Assembly: GCA_023213395.1 (NCBI GenBank)
Contig: CM041465.1
Span: forward strand, 123,697,741-123,761,740
DNA from: Cycas panzhihuaensis
Taxonomy: Eukaryota > Cycadophyta
DNA length: 64,000 bases
Direction of reading: 5' to 3'
The position numbers and the translations under genes were made by a program. Within the stretch, counting starts at the first letter, position 1. Every line of letters begins with the position of its first letter. This document shows, one piece after another, positions 45,376 through 55,559 of this stretch. The notes below the pieces were generated by a model. It searched no databases. It had not been told where the DNA came from and saw only the letters and a list, made by a program, of their open reading frames with translations.

Positions 45376-46015
45376 TGATGCAAAAGCACCTGCAAGTTCC
45401 AAATTCGAATAGTTAGCTTGTCGTAATTATAACTTTTAATCTAAGTGTTTACTTATGCCTTATTTTTTTAAATCATAACTCTTTAAAAACAACACCTCAT
45501 GGTATAATCGGCGATGTCGATTGCCATCTCGTTTGAAAATTTTTTAAACCAAAAAAATTATCTAACATCCAAAATGGTATTCTACGATTATCTATCACTT
45601 TTATAACACCTTGCTGGCATTATTTTTCTTAGTTAGGAAACTAGTTTTATTTATGTCCCTATGAAACTTGTGGCATGTTTAATTACCCATGAGTTAGTTT
45701 TTGTGCAATTTGGAGAATTTTCAAAAACTTACTAAAAATAAAAAAATTTAGATTTAGAATTGTTTTTGCTCCAAATCAATTTCTTAATTTTAAAGAATAG
45801 GATTTTTAGGTGGTCAAAGCTCTCGAATTTGAAAACTTGTATACTCTAAAAATTCAAATTTTTTTCATTTTTTCTTTTTTAATTTAAAAACTTTTAAAAT
45901 GAAAATTTAGAAATTTAACAAGAAGGAGTTCTTATGAAATTTGATTTTGTTTTCTTTTGGAAGAGAATTTATTTATTTTGATGCATATATTATTAAAGGA
46001 ATCACCACCCCACCA
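45376..46015 (+). repeat. RLG2 3' LTR
   Basis: Starts TGATGCAAAAGCACC right after the purine tract and ends near CACCCCACCA. It aligns with 41191-41830. Confidence 0.8.
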
Positions 46016-46960
46016 GTACTTGTGTCATATTTTTTAACAAATTTTCTTAATAATCTACATCCAATTTACTGTGTGCCTTATTTCTTCTAGTTGAATTAGC
46101 TGAAATAACCTTTCGAAGTGATTCATCATCTTCCAAATGGCGAGGAAGGGCTATGCGGAGGCTTAAGATCTCAAATTCGAAGAGAATAATGGCCTTGAGT
46201 GCATGCACTAGTTGAAAGAAAATTTGTTCAATAGCTTGTTTACGGGTTGTATAAATTGCCTATAATATGAAAGATATTTTCTCTACTCAATGTGATCAAC
46301 TAATATCACATATCTTTCATAGACAATTCTCAATAATCTTATTCAAACTCTCAACTTAGCCATTTGCTTGTCTATAGTATGGGGTTGATTTCCAATGGTT
46401 TATCATAAAGGTTGTGTAAGCACCTTAATGACATCGTTGAGAAAACGGAAGCCTTAACCACTTACTAATTCTAATGGGCAACCAAATCTTTTAATGATCA
46501 CTTCATATAGAAATTATGTTATATTTTAGATATCAACATTCTTAAGTGGCCTTGTTTCCACCCATTTAGTTGCATAATCAATGGTGACCAATATATAACC
46601 TACTTTGGATTTTTTTCAATTAAACATATAGAACTAACAAAATCGATTCCTACTTCCTATATAGAGCTTGGGATAGAATCAGGTTAAGAGGTTGGAAACC
46701 TTGGCTACAGGGTTTCCCTATCCACTAACAGTAATTATATGGTTTCACCCAATTCCATGTATTGTTGAATAATGTTGCCCACCATAACCCAACATTTAAT
46801 ATTTTGCAATAAGTGGCTTTTCTACTCACATGTCCACCAACCACCCCTTGATGTGTCAGAGATATAACTTGTTCCACTTCATAAGGTGTTATGCAACGCT
46901 TCAAAACATTGTTTAGGCCAAGTTAATAGAGCTCTCCTTCAATAGACCGGTAAGGTTATA
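46016..46960 (-). pseudogene. RLG3 integrase (core to start of C-terminal region)
   Basis: On the - strand the lower end reads FEFEILSLRIALPRHLED, then DESLRKVISANSTRRNKA. This matches the EFEIPSLRIA...LDELR block after the integrase core of plant gypsy elements. Upstream, a YGQANG-ESLNKIIENCL block (near 46320-46380) keeps the Glu of the D,D,E triad. The remaining core is heavily broken. The frame runs into the RLG2 3' LTR at 46015. Confidence 0.65.
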
Positions 46961-47720
46961 CTTTTCTTACCGAGTGCCATTTCTCTACTTCATCTAATCT
47001 CAATGGTAATTCATCAATTGACAAATATTCTAGAATACCTTCATACCATTCTGATGCAATTTCATCAATTTTGAGCAAATAAGCTTCGAAAAAGTTATCC
47101 CAAACCCTAACTGCCTTTTTACCATTGTTAATCCATGGTAATCGATCCAAGATCATGTGCACTTTTTTAAATTTAACCATAATTTTAAATGTAAATTCTT
47201 AGAAAAGCATTAGCCACTTGTTGATTCTTCCTAAAAGTAATAGCTTGTTAAGTATAACAGATGTTAACAATCTACCTTAAATACAAATAAGTTTGACAAT
47301 AAATAATGTTGAAATTTCTATAATGCATATACCATCCGTAATCCTTCCTATTTCATAACAATATAATTTTGTTCTACTAAGGTCACTTTTCTACAAATGA
47401 ATGTAATTGGGTGATTGATGTTTTACTCTCAATACTAGGCTAATAATACCCAATTATGAATTGAGAAGCATTCACATAGACATAAAATATCTTATTCCAA
47501 TCAAAAAATCATAAAATAGTTGTTGTTGCCACTGCTTTCTTTAAGGCTTCAAATACCATTTATTGCTTGCCTTCCCACTCCTATGTAATATATTTTTAAG
47601 CAAATCTTCTAAGGGTTTTAAGATGTGGACATATCCCTTCATTAATCTTTAATAGTGACTAGTTAATCCTAAAAACCCCTTCAACTATTTCCTGGTAAGG
47701 GAAATGGGAAACTTGAGTAT
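46956..47720 (-). pseudogene. RLG3 RNase H and linker to integrase
   Basis: An open stretch at 46956-47180 (MVKFKKVHMILDRLPWINNG...SIDELPLRLDEVEKW) corresponds to the region after RNase H with DE-LP linkers. Further right, the - strand reads YVYVNASQFIIGYY and TLVEQNYIVMK, decayed versions of the D-S-IG and QNY blocks of RNase H. The catalytic Asp of the first block is Asn. Confidence 0.6.
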
Positions 47721-48620
47721 TATAAACACTTTTCACAGGTTAATAAGCCTTCCTTACTGACCATATAACCTAGAAAATTTCTAAATGGCACTATAAAAGT
47801 ACACTTTTCACAGGTTAATAAGCCTTCCTTACTGACCATATAACCTAGAAAATTTCTAAATGGCACTATAAAAGTACACTTTTCTAGGTTTAGACATAAC
47901 TTGTTCTCCCAACATGCCTATAGCATCTCTTGAACATTTTTGAATGATTCTTAATTACTTAATATAATGTTTAATCATTAAAAAGTATAGCCACTTTTAT
48001 AACAATCATTTTTCAAAGATGTTAAGAATTATACATTGAAAAGTAGTTGGGGCATTTGTTAACTCAAATGTCATCACTTTATGTGTATGTGCCCCATTCA
48101 ATAAGAATATTATTTTGCTTGGCTTTCAAGTGTAATTTGTACTCAATTATACCCACTAAATCCATTTGTAGAAGAATAGACTTCACTCCCTCCTATTTCC
48201 AAAACATTTTCTATAAAAGGAATAGAAAATAAATCATTTTTTATCATCTTAATCAATTTAAAATAGTCAACATATACTCAAATTTTTCTTTGATACCACT
48301 ACCACTAAGCTAACCCAATCACTATATTCTACTTCCTAGATATAACCTACTTCTAACATTTTGTCTATTTTCTTCATTCACATTTTTTTCATATTTTAGA
48401 TTTATTCTATAAGGTCTTTATTTGATTGGTTTATCTCCCTCAATTAAATCTATGTGATGTATTCCAATCTTTGGTGGAATGCCTTTCAAATATTTATAAA
48501 ACCAAGTGAATAGGTCTCTAAATTCTTTAGAAAATACCTGGGATTGAGCAATTATCCTTTCATCCCAATAATCACTAATTATTATGCTCTTTGAGTTTTC
48601 TTCAATCTCAATGTTTGTTC
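47720..48620 (-). pseudogene. RLG3 reverse transcriptase
   Basis: From the right: IIAQSQVFSKEFRDLFTW, YKYLKGIPPKIGIHHIDLIE, KPIK-RPYRINLKYEKNVNE, DWVSLVVVVSKKN, then FSIPFIENVLE, STNGFSGYN-VQI and TNAPTTFQCIILNIF. At the catalytic box the sequence reads roughly LFND where YMDD is expected, so the active site is lost. FLGYMVSKEG follows in the duplicated unit. The RPYR and DWVS blocks identify Ty3/gypsy RT. Confidence 0.78.
47727..47876. repeat. perfect 75-bp tandem duplication inside RLG3 RT
   Basis: Units 47727-47801 and 47802-47876 appear identical base for base. The unit is 25 codons long and encodes FLGYMVSKEG within CTFIVPFRNFLGYMVSKEGL on the - strand, so the duplication keeps frame. 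Identity in an otherwise strongly decayed element points to a recent event. Confidence 0.92.
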
Positions 48621-49093
48621 TTTTTTATTCATTTTAAACTCCTCAATCTATACTTGCTTCTCTTTATTGATTTTGTAACTAAGTGTTTACTCAACATTAT
48701 GATCTTCATAGTTTATCTCCAAATATTCTAGAAAAAAGTTATGAACTTCCTCCTCATCTTCCTCACTTTGTACCTCCATTGCCTCTTTCCATAGCATTGT
48801 TGTTACTAATAGTACCATATACTTGTGATTCTTTACTTCCATAGTTAACTTTTTTTATGTATACTAAGATTTTGCAACTTGTGTCATTAAATATGTAGGA
48901 GATCGTTTTCGAGAACAAGTTTTTCAACTCATCCCATGAATCTTCTCTTATATGTTCCTTTCATAACAACCAATTTTGGCATGTTTTCCCTAGTGTATGA
49001 TAAGAATAAATGAATCCAATCTATTTTAGGTATGCTCTAGGATTTATAAAAAGTTCTACATCACTTAAGATATCATTATGGGCAATCTCTCAC

Positions 49094-49560
49094 AGAGAAT
49101 GTTGGGATCTCACCTAGGTTTTTATTATCAAACTATAATTAGAATGCATGTAAATTTCTAACCAATTCTAAAGTTTATGTTGGTGGATTATATGTCACCA
49201 TCAAGTTGGTCCCTCAAAAGTTTCCACGAAATAAATTATCCACTGATATCAATCCAATACTCAATACTCCATGTATTAGATAGGGTGGTGAGTTACATCG
49301 CCAACCATTCTAAGAAATGGAGATATAACATCCCTACTAATAACAAAGCCTCGTTTGTATCACTACAAAGTATGTTAATCTTACAACCAAAGGGTGGAGT
49401 CTTAAGGATGAAGAAGATAGGGGATGTTAGGGTTAGTTTCCCTAAAGGGAAGAGGAGCGAAACTAGGATTACTAATCACAAAGAGCGATTGGGAATATCA
49501 CTAGAATAAGAAGCCCTAAAAGGAGATTTAGGGGAACTAGGGTTAGAAACCCCAAGAGAA
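49094..49560. mobile_element. probable solo LTR inserted in RLG3
   Basis: TGTTGGGATC (49100) to GAAACCCCA (49554) has TG...CA ends. It is flanked on both sides by AGAGAA (49094-49099 and 49555-49560), which includes a 5-bp target duplication plus one further matching base. It is more GC-rich than its surroundings. It lies in the protease-RT linker of RLG3 and carries a 110-codon + strand open frame of no recognisable similarity. Its orientation and family are unknown. Confidence 0.5.
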
Positions 49561-50640
49561 GGGAGAGGTAATTAAATTGGAATAGGGCTTTAACTTGTAC
49601 TTAGTTCATAGAAAAGTGGAGACTTGGGGTTCAAGATAGGCTTATTATAAGGTTCCATCCTTTGGGGGGGGCGGGATTCAGGAATTGGATTAGAGTTCGG
49701 GTTGGAGATAAGATAAAAATTATTCTCAATTAAATTATCATTTTGTTCATCCTTTATAGATTCACATTCATTTTCCCTACTTTCCTTTTCTTGTCCTAAT
49801 ATTATATCTAGGTTCCTATGTAAATAATCACTATCCACACTACCAATTATACTATCTAAAGTGTAACACCATTATCATTACTACTAGCAACACTCGTATA
49901 ATTAGGATCATTGTTATTTATTATATTATCATGATCATAGTTTTTAAACATTGATGAGCAACAAAAAATAGGGTTAACCTACCTCATAAACCCCTTGTAA
50001 CCAATTTTGTATAAAATTTCAAGTTTCACCTCCATCATAATCCAATTCAAGGTGAAATTCACCAAAGCCATCTAGTTCATCTTCATATGGGATGTTCATT
50101 ATCATTGGCTCTCCCATTGCTTGATATATGTTCTCATTAATTAAGGACATGGTGCTTTGATTAGCAATTGCTATGTTGGAGACACCATTTAATATCACTT
50201 CAACTATGCTCTTAACTTTACCCAACATAGGTTAAGTGTCCACCTCCTCTTGCCATAGTGTAAATGCTCTATTCTTCTAGTCTTGGAGGAGTTCTATTTT
50301 ATAGAGCTAGAGTCTTTTAAGTAGGGCAAGATATGACACCCACCCTTTAGTTGATTTTAACACTGTGAATTCCATTGGCACCATATTTATTTCAACATTT
50401 ATCACTTTGCCAAATGGTAATATTTGAAATTTGTTAGCCAATTTGAACAAATATGAGACTAGTTGCATGCTTAGGCTTCCCAAGCACTTCCATGCTTATA
50501 ACAATAACAAGTTCACAACCACTCCACTGTCAACAATCACGTTCTCAAAGGCTTCTCCTAGAACCACCATCATTATGTTTGGGTCTTCATCAAATGAGAG
50601 CAATATACTTTGTCGATGTTTTAGATATACCCCTTGTGAA
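49561..50640 (-). pseudogene. RLG3 protease and linker
   Basis: The motif AFENVIVDSGVVVNLL (near 50510-50550) keeps the catalytic Asp-Ser-Gly of gypsy aspartic protease. After frame breaks, the fold continues as FGKVINVEINMVPMEFTVL, with a later open stretch at 50019-50228 (MLGKVKSIVEVILNG...). An 82-codon open frame at 49590-49838 with many Asn, Glu and Pro residues is a likely linker to RT. Confidence 0.65.
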
Positions 50641-51079
50641 GTTTTTCACTTGTAACAATCCAACTTGATCCATATTATTACTTGAGTTAACAAAGTTGTT
50701 AATTGTAATTGCTTGGCTAAACTATCCATTAATACCAACATCTTAGGAATGTCTTTTATAAGTATATTTTGAAATTATCGACCACAATCCCTAAGGTTAT
50801 GAGGTTGATGTCACTTCTTCAAGCCTTTGTTTCCCTCCTCTTTGATATACACTCCTAATTTCTAGTTGAGGTGATTATTGTCTATTTGCTTTTACTTTCT
50901 TTGCAAATTGTTCTAATGTCTACTTTGATTTTGCAAAGCGATCTAAGTCTACCCTTGGATTTGGGTAATCTGACTAAGCTTCCCTCTATTTAATTTACAG
51001 CATACTCCTTACTTGCAAATTTTGAGATTTAGTTGTTTTAGGTATCAATGTTATTAAATTGGCAACATTTTATGTTAAA

Positions 51080-51125
51080 TGGGCAATTGGTAGGCTCATG
51101 AGTGCATAGCCCACATTTAAGGCAT
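51080..51125 (-). other. CCHC zinc knuckle 2 of RLG3 Gag (all ligands intact)
   Basis: The - strand reads C-LKC-GLCTHEPTNC, exact C-X2-C-X4-H-X4-C spacing, followed by PFNIKCC. It lies about 320 bp downstream of the first knuckle. Confidence 0.7.
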
Positions 51126-51397
51126 ATGTATGCACCATTATCTCCAAATCTTTTGTATGGAATTTTCAACCTTCAATGTGCAAATTCCAATCAAAACAAG
51201 CATACACTTACAAGTCCTTTCTTTTTTAACTTCTTCTCCTCTCTCTGTAGTTATCTTTGTATTATACATAAATCAGGAGTCCTCCCTTTTCTCGACCTCT
51301 ACCCCAAGCATTCCTCCCGCTAGAGTTACTATAGCAATCTTTAATTGTATGGTTGTTTATGTCACTTTTGTTCTTTCTTCGTATTTTTTGGGCTATT

Positions 51398-51442
51398 GAA
51401 ACATTCATTTATAGTATGAGAATTTGCATCACAAATGTGACA
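51398..51442 (-). other. CCHC zinc knuckle 1 of RLG3 Gag (all ligands intact)
   Basis: The - strand reads WCHICDANSHTINECF, exact C-X2-C-X4-H-X4-C spacing. Such knuckles bind genomic RNA in Gag nucleocapsid. Confidence 0.75.
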
Positions 51443-51449
51443 CCATTTT

Positions 51450-52762
51450 CAATCCTTTATTGCCTTATTCTTATGATTGGGGCATCATTCAATGCTATTG
51501 TTTCTTTTGCATATATATGACACCATATTAATTCAAGGCACTAAGTAGTTGTTCTATTACTACTTGATTTATTTTCCATAGGTTTTTTCTTCTTTTCTTG
51601 TAGTTTCAATTTTAAAGTATCTTCCTTTAACTTCTCAATTTCTATCGTCTCTTTTTTCATCATTGTTTTACATGCCTTCTATGCTCTTAATTTCTTCATG
51701 TAACATCCTTAGTACATTGTCTTGCATGCTCAATTCCTCTGAGTTGAGCTCCTTTTCAAATGTAATAGCCAATTCCTTTGCCTTTGCAAATGATTTAGTA
51801 AGCCATTATTTTAATGCATTCCTTAATTGGGGTTGCAATCCACTCATGAAATAGATTTTTAATAAGAAATCTGGCAACTCCTCCCCACTAGCAATATTAG
51901 ACATTATAACATACACCTTGAATAGTCAAGTAATGATTCTCCTAACCACTGTTTATGATTTCTTAATACATACAAAATAGCCTCGTTACTCTATAATTTC
52001 TAAAATCTCATCTAAAAAGCATTACAAATTTCTTGCCACATTTTTGCAACTACATCCAATTCTTCATGCCACACCAATGACACTCCACTTAATTTATAAA
52101 CAAATCTCCCTCTGATATCCTCAATAATAATGTTTATTACTTTAATCATATTTTCAAGTAAGTACAAATACTCTATTGCATTTGTAGTCCTATCAAATTT
52201 TAGATGGTTGAATGCACTTTCAACAAGAGGACGCCATCTTGGGAGGTGTTTGTAGTGTCAATACCCTTTCTCTTGTTATGTCAACTTTAGATGACAACCC
52301 CTCCTTTAGTTTTCTCTCTTCCCTCTCCTTAAGGAAGAGGATTGCTTATAAGGGCTTTCACTTGAATAATTCCTTCTACCCTTAGAATTTGAATTGCTAA
52401 TAGTGTTTTTAATCACAAATGAACTCAACTTATGTATTGAATAATTTAATAGTAAATTAGCTTTCCAAATTTACCTCAAAACCACTTTCTACCTCTTCTT
52501 CATAACTACTCGTTCTCTTCAAGCTTTTTTCCAAATAAAACTTCACTTCTTATCAAAATCCCTTTTGGTTTAGATATGTCTACCATAGTTTCCTCTACGA
52601 TAGTGTCTTCTCCACTCAAAATTGTTTGGGATGTTACCATTCACTCCCTTCTAACTTCTTAATGAACTTCTCCTTAGTCCTTCTTGGTTGTGTGCTTATA
52701 AACTTAACTTATTTTCCTCATCATTCCCAAAAATGTCCCTAACCATCTTGGATCCAAATCCA
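51450..52762 (-). pseudogene. gypsy gag of RLG3
   Basis: The ATG at 52762 opens MDLDPRWLGTFLGMMRK. The capsid domain is readable near 51960-52250 as HLKFDRTTNAIEYLYLLENM, FVYKLSGVSLVWHEELDVV and AKMWQEICNAF, the A-W---L block of Retrotrans_gag. A lysine/glutamate-rich coiled-coil-like part (EIEKLKEDTLKLKLQEKKKK) precedes the zinc knuckles. Stops break the rest. No LTR or primer site was found to the right. Confidence 0.65.
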
Positions 52763-53427
52763 TTACATCCAAGTGGGGCCTATTCAATTGAATTCAACTT
52801 AAAAAACTAGAACTATAAAGTGTAAAGGTGCCATGAAAGTAAGGGCACGAACAATAATGATAGCTATACATATCTATAGTAGAGACCTTATTAAAGTAAC
52901 TAGAGGTTAAACAATATTATTGTTATCAAACTAGTAATTGTTTCCTCGATTGCTAAAACTACATAGTCTACATCAAGGTCTAGCATCGTTCATAAAGTGT
53001 TTTCCAAAATAATCAATCTCAAGTCTACAATACTTCCCTAACAAGACAAGGTGTAGAAAAAATGGATTTGGCATGGTGGGCCAAGAGGTCCCCTAAAATG
53101 TGCCAAAACTATTCAAAAAAGAAAGGGAAAAAAAAAAAACTCGACACTTAAAGAAATATACTAAAGAACATACTTCGTTTCGTTTAAAATAGAATACTCT
53201 TGGAGCATAAAAATATGCTCATTTAAATTTATTTTTCACAACCTTAAGAAACATAAAGGAGAAAATCAATTGACTTCCTGCTTGAGAATATCGCTAGACA
53301 GTTCGTGAGAGGCAGTGTAAATTATATATAATGGTGATTCCTACATTTAGAAGTTGCAATTTCGAGTTGATTGAGCATGTCACAAGTGCGAATCAAATGT
53401 AGCAACAATGCCTGCCTAGAATCCATT
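52763..53427. other. unassigned stretch upstream of RLG3 gag
   Basis: AT-rich, with an A-run near 53130. It probably includes the RLG3 leader and, on the - strand, the first intron side of the candidate exon at 53434. No coding similarity or primer site was recognised. Confidence 0.35.
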
Positions 53428-53433
53428 ACTCAC

Positions 53434-53583
53434 CATCTTTGCTAATGAACCCCATCTTCTTATATTCAGATTATAATCTGCATGTGTGGAGATTTTTCCA
53501 AGGTGCCGAAACAAGCCAAAAGGTGCAATGGAGCGTGCAGACACAAGTCTGAAAGTCACATCTGAGCAAACTTTGGAAGACAT
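53434..53583 (-). CDS. candidate first exon of an unidentified nuclear gene (mitochondrial-type N-terminus)
   Basis: The ATG at 53583 opens 50 codons starting MSSKVCSDVTFRLVSARSIA and ending RRWGSLAKM. They run directly into GTGAGT (53433-53428) after AAGATG, a good match to the plant 5' splice donor. The peptide has many Arg, Ser and Leu residues and few acidic ones before ADYN, which fits a mitochondrial import presequence. A TTTAAATA-like box lies about 45 bp upstream. I do not recognise the protein, and no further exon is visible within the window to the left, where RLG3 begins. It could be a displaced 5' fragment or chance. Confidence 0.4.
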
Positions 53584-53748
53584 CTTCTTTTTTTTCTTGA
53601 GAGTTTTGCCTTCTGAATTCAGTGTTTATTTAAAACAGCATGGACACATGAAAAAGTAGAAGAACTAGGGCACGCAAAACCTGGCACTGCTGTTTTGTTC
53701 GAAAGAAATTCTACGTTTTGAAGAGAAAATAATAATAATAGTAATAAT

Positions 53749-53765
53749 AGAGAGAGAGAGAGAGA
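53749..53765. repeat. (AG)n microsatellite next to an (AAT)n stretch
   Basis: AATAATAATAATAGTAATAAT is followed directly by about eight AG dinucleotides, a simple repeat in the region upstream of the candidate exon. Confidence 0.85.
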
Positions 53766-53799
53766 ATATGCAAGGGCTGTGCACAATCTTGTGCATTAC

Positions 53800-54350
53800 T
53801 ATTTTCTATTTTCAATTGGCGCCTTCGCATCGTTGCCAGGCGAAACAGTCGCCATGGCGGAAGAAGCAGACAGAGTGGCGGGATGAATAGTCGACATGAC
53901 GGAAGAAGCAGAGACACAGTGGGCGTATATGTACGATTTTCTCTCCAAATTTCATTCAACATAGCCTTTTCTAACCCCGCCGAAAAAACAGAAATTAAGC
54001 GACTCCGCTGCAAAAAAATCGAATCGAAAGAGATTCTTTTAATTTCTGCGAGCGGTTTCTTTCACTGCACATGAAACCCCTGCACCAGAATTCCCGCAGC
54101 GCAGCCCCCTCCATGGGACCTATTGGTTAGGGCTGCCACTATATACCCTGATCAACGTAGCCATTTTTTAACCCCGCCGAAAAAACAGAAATTGAACGAC
54201 TCCGCTACCAAAGAATCGAATCGATTGAGATTCTTTTAATTTCTGCGAGAGGCTTCTTTCCCTGCACATGGAACCCCTGCACCAGAATTTTCGGAGCGCA
54301 GGCCCCTTCATGGGACCTACAAATTAGAGTTGCCATTATACCCTAATCTT
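53800..54350. repeat. CG-richer upstream region with tandem duplication of about 195 bp
   Basis: AACCCCGCCGAAAAAACAGA occurs at about 53974 and 54171. Each is followed by collinear GACTCCGCT, AATCGAATCGA, TTCTTTTAATTTCTGCGAG, CCCTGCACCAGAATT and TCATGGGACCTA blocks. A smaller repeat of ATGGCGGAAGAAGCAGA / ATGACGGAAGAAGCAGA lies at about 53853-53915. CpG survives far better here than in the surrounding retrotransposons. The region is upstream of the candidate exon on the - strand and may contain its promoter. Confidence 0.75.
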
Positions 54351-54354
54351 TAAA

Positions 54355-54790
54355 AAATAAAATAAAATAAAATTATATTGTAAAACATTTCATATCCGGC
54401 GCTTCGACTTTTGCATATGGATATATGATATTTTTTTAAATGAGAATCTTTATGGTGTTTTAAAAATAAAATAAAATTGTGGTGTAATGTATTTCATATC
54501 CGCCGCTTTATCTTTTGCATACGGTCATATGATTTTTTTGAAATGATTTATTTTATGGTGTTTTAAAAAATAAAATTAAATTGTGTTGTAAAGCATTTCA
54601 TGTTCGCCCCTTTAACTTTTACATAGGCATACGGACATATGATTTTTTTTTTTAATGAGATTTTTTAGAGTGTTTTAAGAAATAAAATAAAGTTGTGTTG
54701 TAAAGCATTTCATATCCACCGCTTTAACTTTTGCATTCGAGCATATAATGTTTTTAAAATGAGTCTCTTTATGGTGTTTTAAAGGATCAA
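54355..54790. repeat. minisatellite, four units of 103-112 bp
   Basis: The anchor CATTTCATATCCGCCGCTTT (with variants) starts at 54387, 54490, 54594 and 54706. Each unit ends with TTATGGTGTTTTAAA-AATAAAATAAA. The units differ at many positions, so this is an old array. It is unlike anything else in the window. Confidence 0.85.
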
Positions 54791-55500
54791 AGTACACATT
54801 TTCCTTTGCAGCTTATCATTGGAGTGAGATTTCTTCTTCAAACAAAATTTTGGTTTCTTACACGTTTTGGTGGATAGGTGCACGCATATTTCTTTTATCA
54901 AAATATTTATAAATAGTGTATACTCTCAACAATATGCGAATATTGACAAGCACTCTATTAAACAAGAAAGAAGACAATTACTAACATCCATCACTATGGT
55001 TGTCTATAGTTGAAATTCAATATAAATACTTAATCTAGATCTCACTACGTAGATTTAATTTTTTTACAAGAGTAATAATTTATATTTTTTTAAGAGAATA
55101 ATTATTTACGAGAGTAATTAAACCATCCTAAGTGAAAAGTCATAAATAAAATGGATTGAGGCCATTTATCGATGCAAAAATAATATTTAAAAATAGTATT
55201 AAAAAAATTAATCAATATTTTACATGATAATTGACCTTTTTTCTATAATAATAATGGCTACTTGTATGTAAATTGGCAGAGTGATATCCTACATGGCAAC
55301 CAATTAAGCAAATTTATAATCAATAAAATAAAATGTCCTTTTTTGATATGTGTAAAACATATTTTGAACCTATATCATATTACATATTTGTGTGATTGGC
55401 ATGTTCCTCTTCCACCTTTAAGCTCAATCTCATATTTTTTTGGTGGCATATAGCTATCTAACAACTTAATGACAAGCAACACAATTATGGACTTGATAAC
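54791..55500. other. AT-rich stretch, no recognised feature
   Basis: No reading frame with known similarity on either strand. It may contain the lost 5' LTR and leader of RLC_E, but no match to the 3' LTR at 59517 was found. Confidence 0.3.
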
Positions 55501-55559
55501 TGCACAGTTAACAAGGGTGAAAAAAAATTCCTCCTAAAAATATTAAAGAAATTTTTTAT

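Larger units (their letters stand above)
41191..46015 (+). mobile_element. RLG2: Ty3/gypsy chromovirus lacking most of gag, nested in RLG3
   Basis: LTRs of about 640 bp (41191-41830 and 45376-46015) begin TGGATATAAAATCAC and TGATGCAAAAGCAC and share long blocks such as GGCATTATTTTTCTTAGTTA. A primer-site remnant TAGTATTAGAGC follows the 5' LTR and the tract AAGTGGGGAGAA precedes the 3' LTR. Protease, RT, RNase H, integrase and a chromodomain are readable, but almost no gag. The total of 4.8 kb is short for a chromovirus with 640-bp LTRs. Confidence 0.82.
40880..52762 (-). mobile_element. RLG3: Ty3/gypsy element, - strand, split by RLG2
   Basis: Gag (start near 52762), protease, RT, RNase H and integrase run right to left down to 46016. 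The integrase C-terminal part resumes at 41190-40880 on the far side of RLG2. The gypsy order and motif set are clear, but I could not match a pair of LTRs. A probable solo LTR (49100-49554) and a 75-bp tandem duplication interrupt it. No chromodomain was seen in the part that could be read. Confidence 0.75.

Noticed and set aside
41186-46020. Target duplication of RLG2
   Set aside because: Flanks AGCAA and GTACT do not match. The nesting rests on the continuity of the RLG3 integrase frame instead.
49177-49509. 110-codon + strand open frame
   Set aside because: Lies inside the probable solo LTR and resembles no protein I know; openness alone is not enough.
53711-54013. 100-codon - strand open frame upstream of the candidate exon
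   Set aside because: Composed of short tandem repeats and a poly-Tyr tail read from a TTA/ATT microsatellite; no protein-like composition or similarity.
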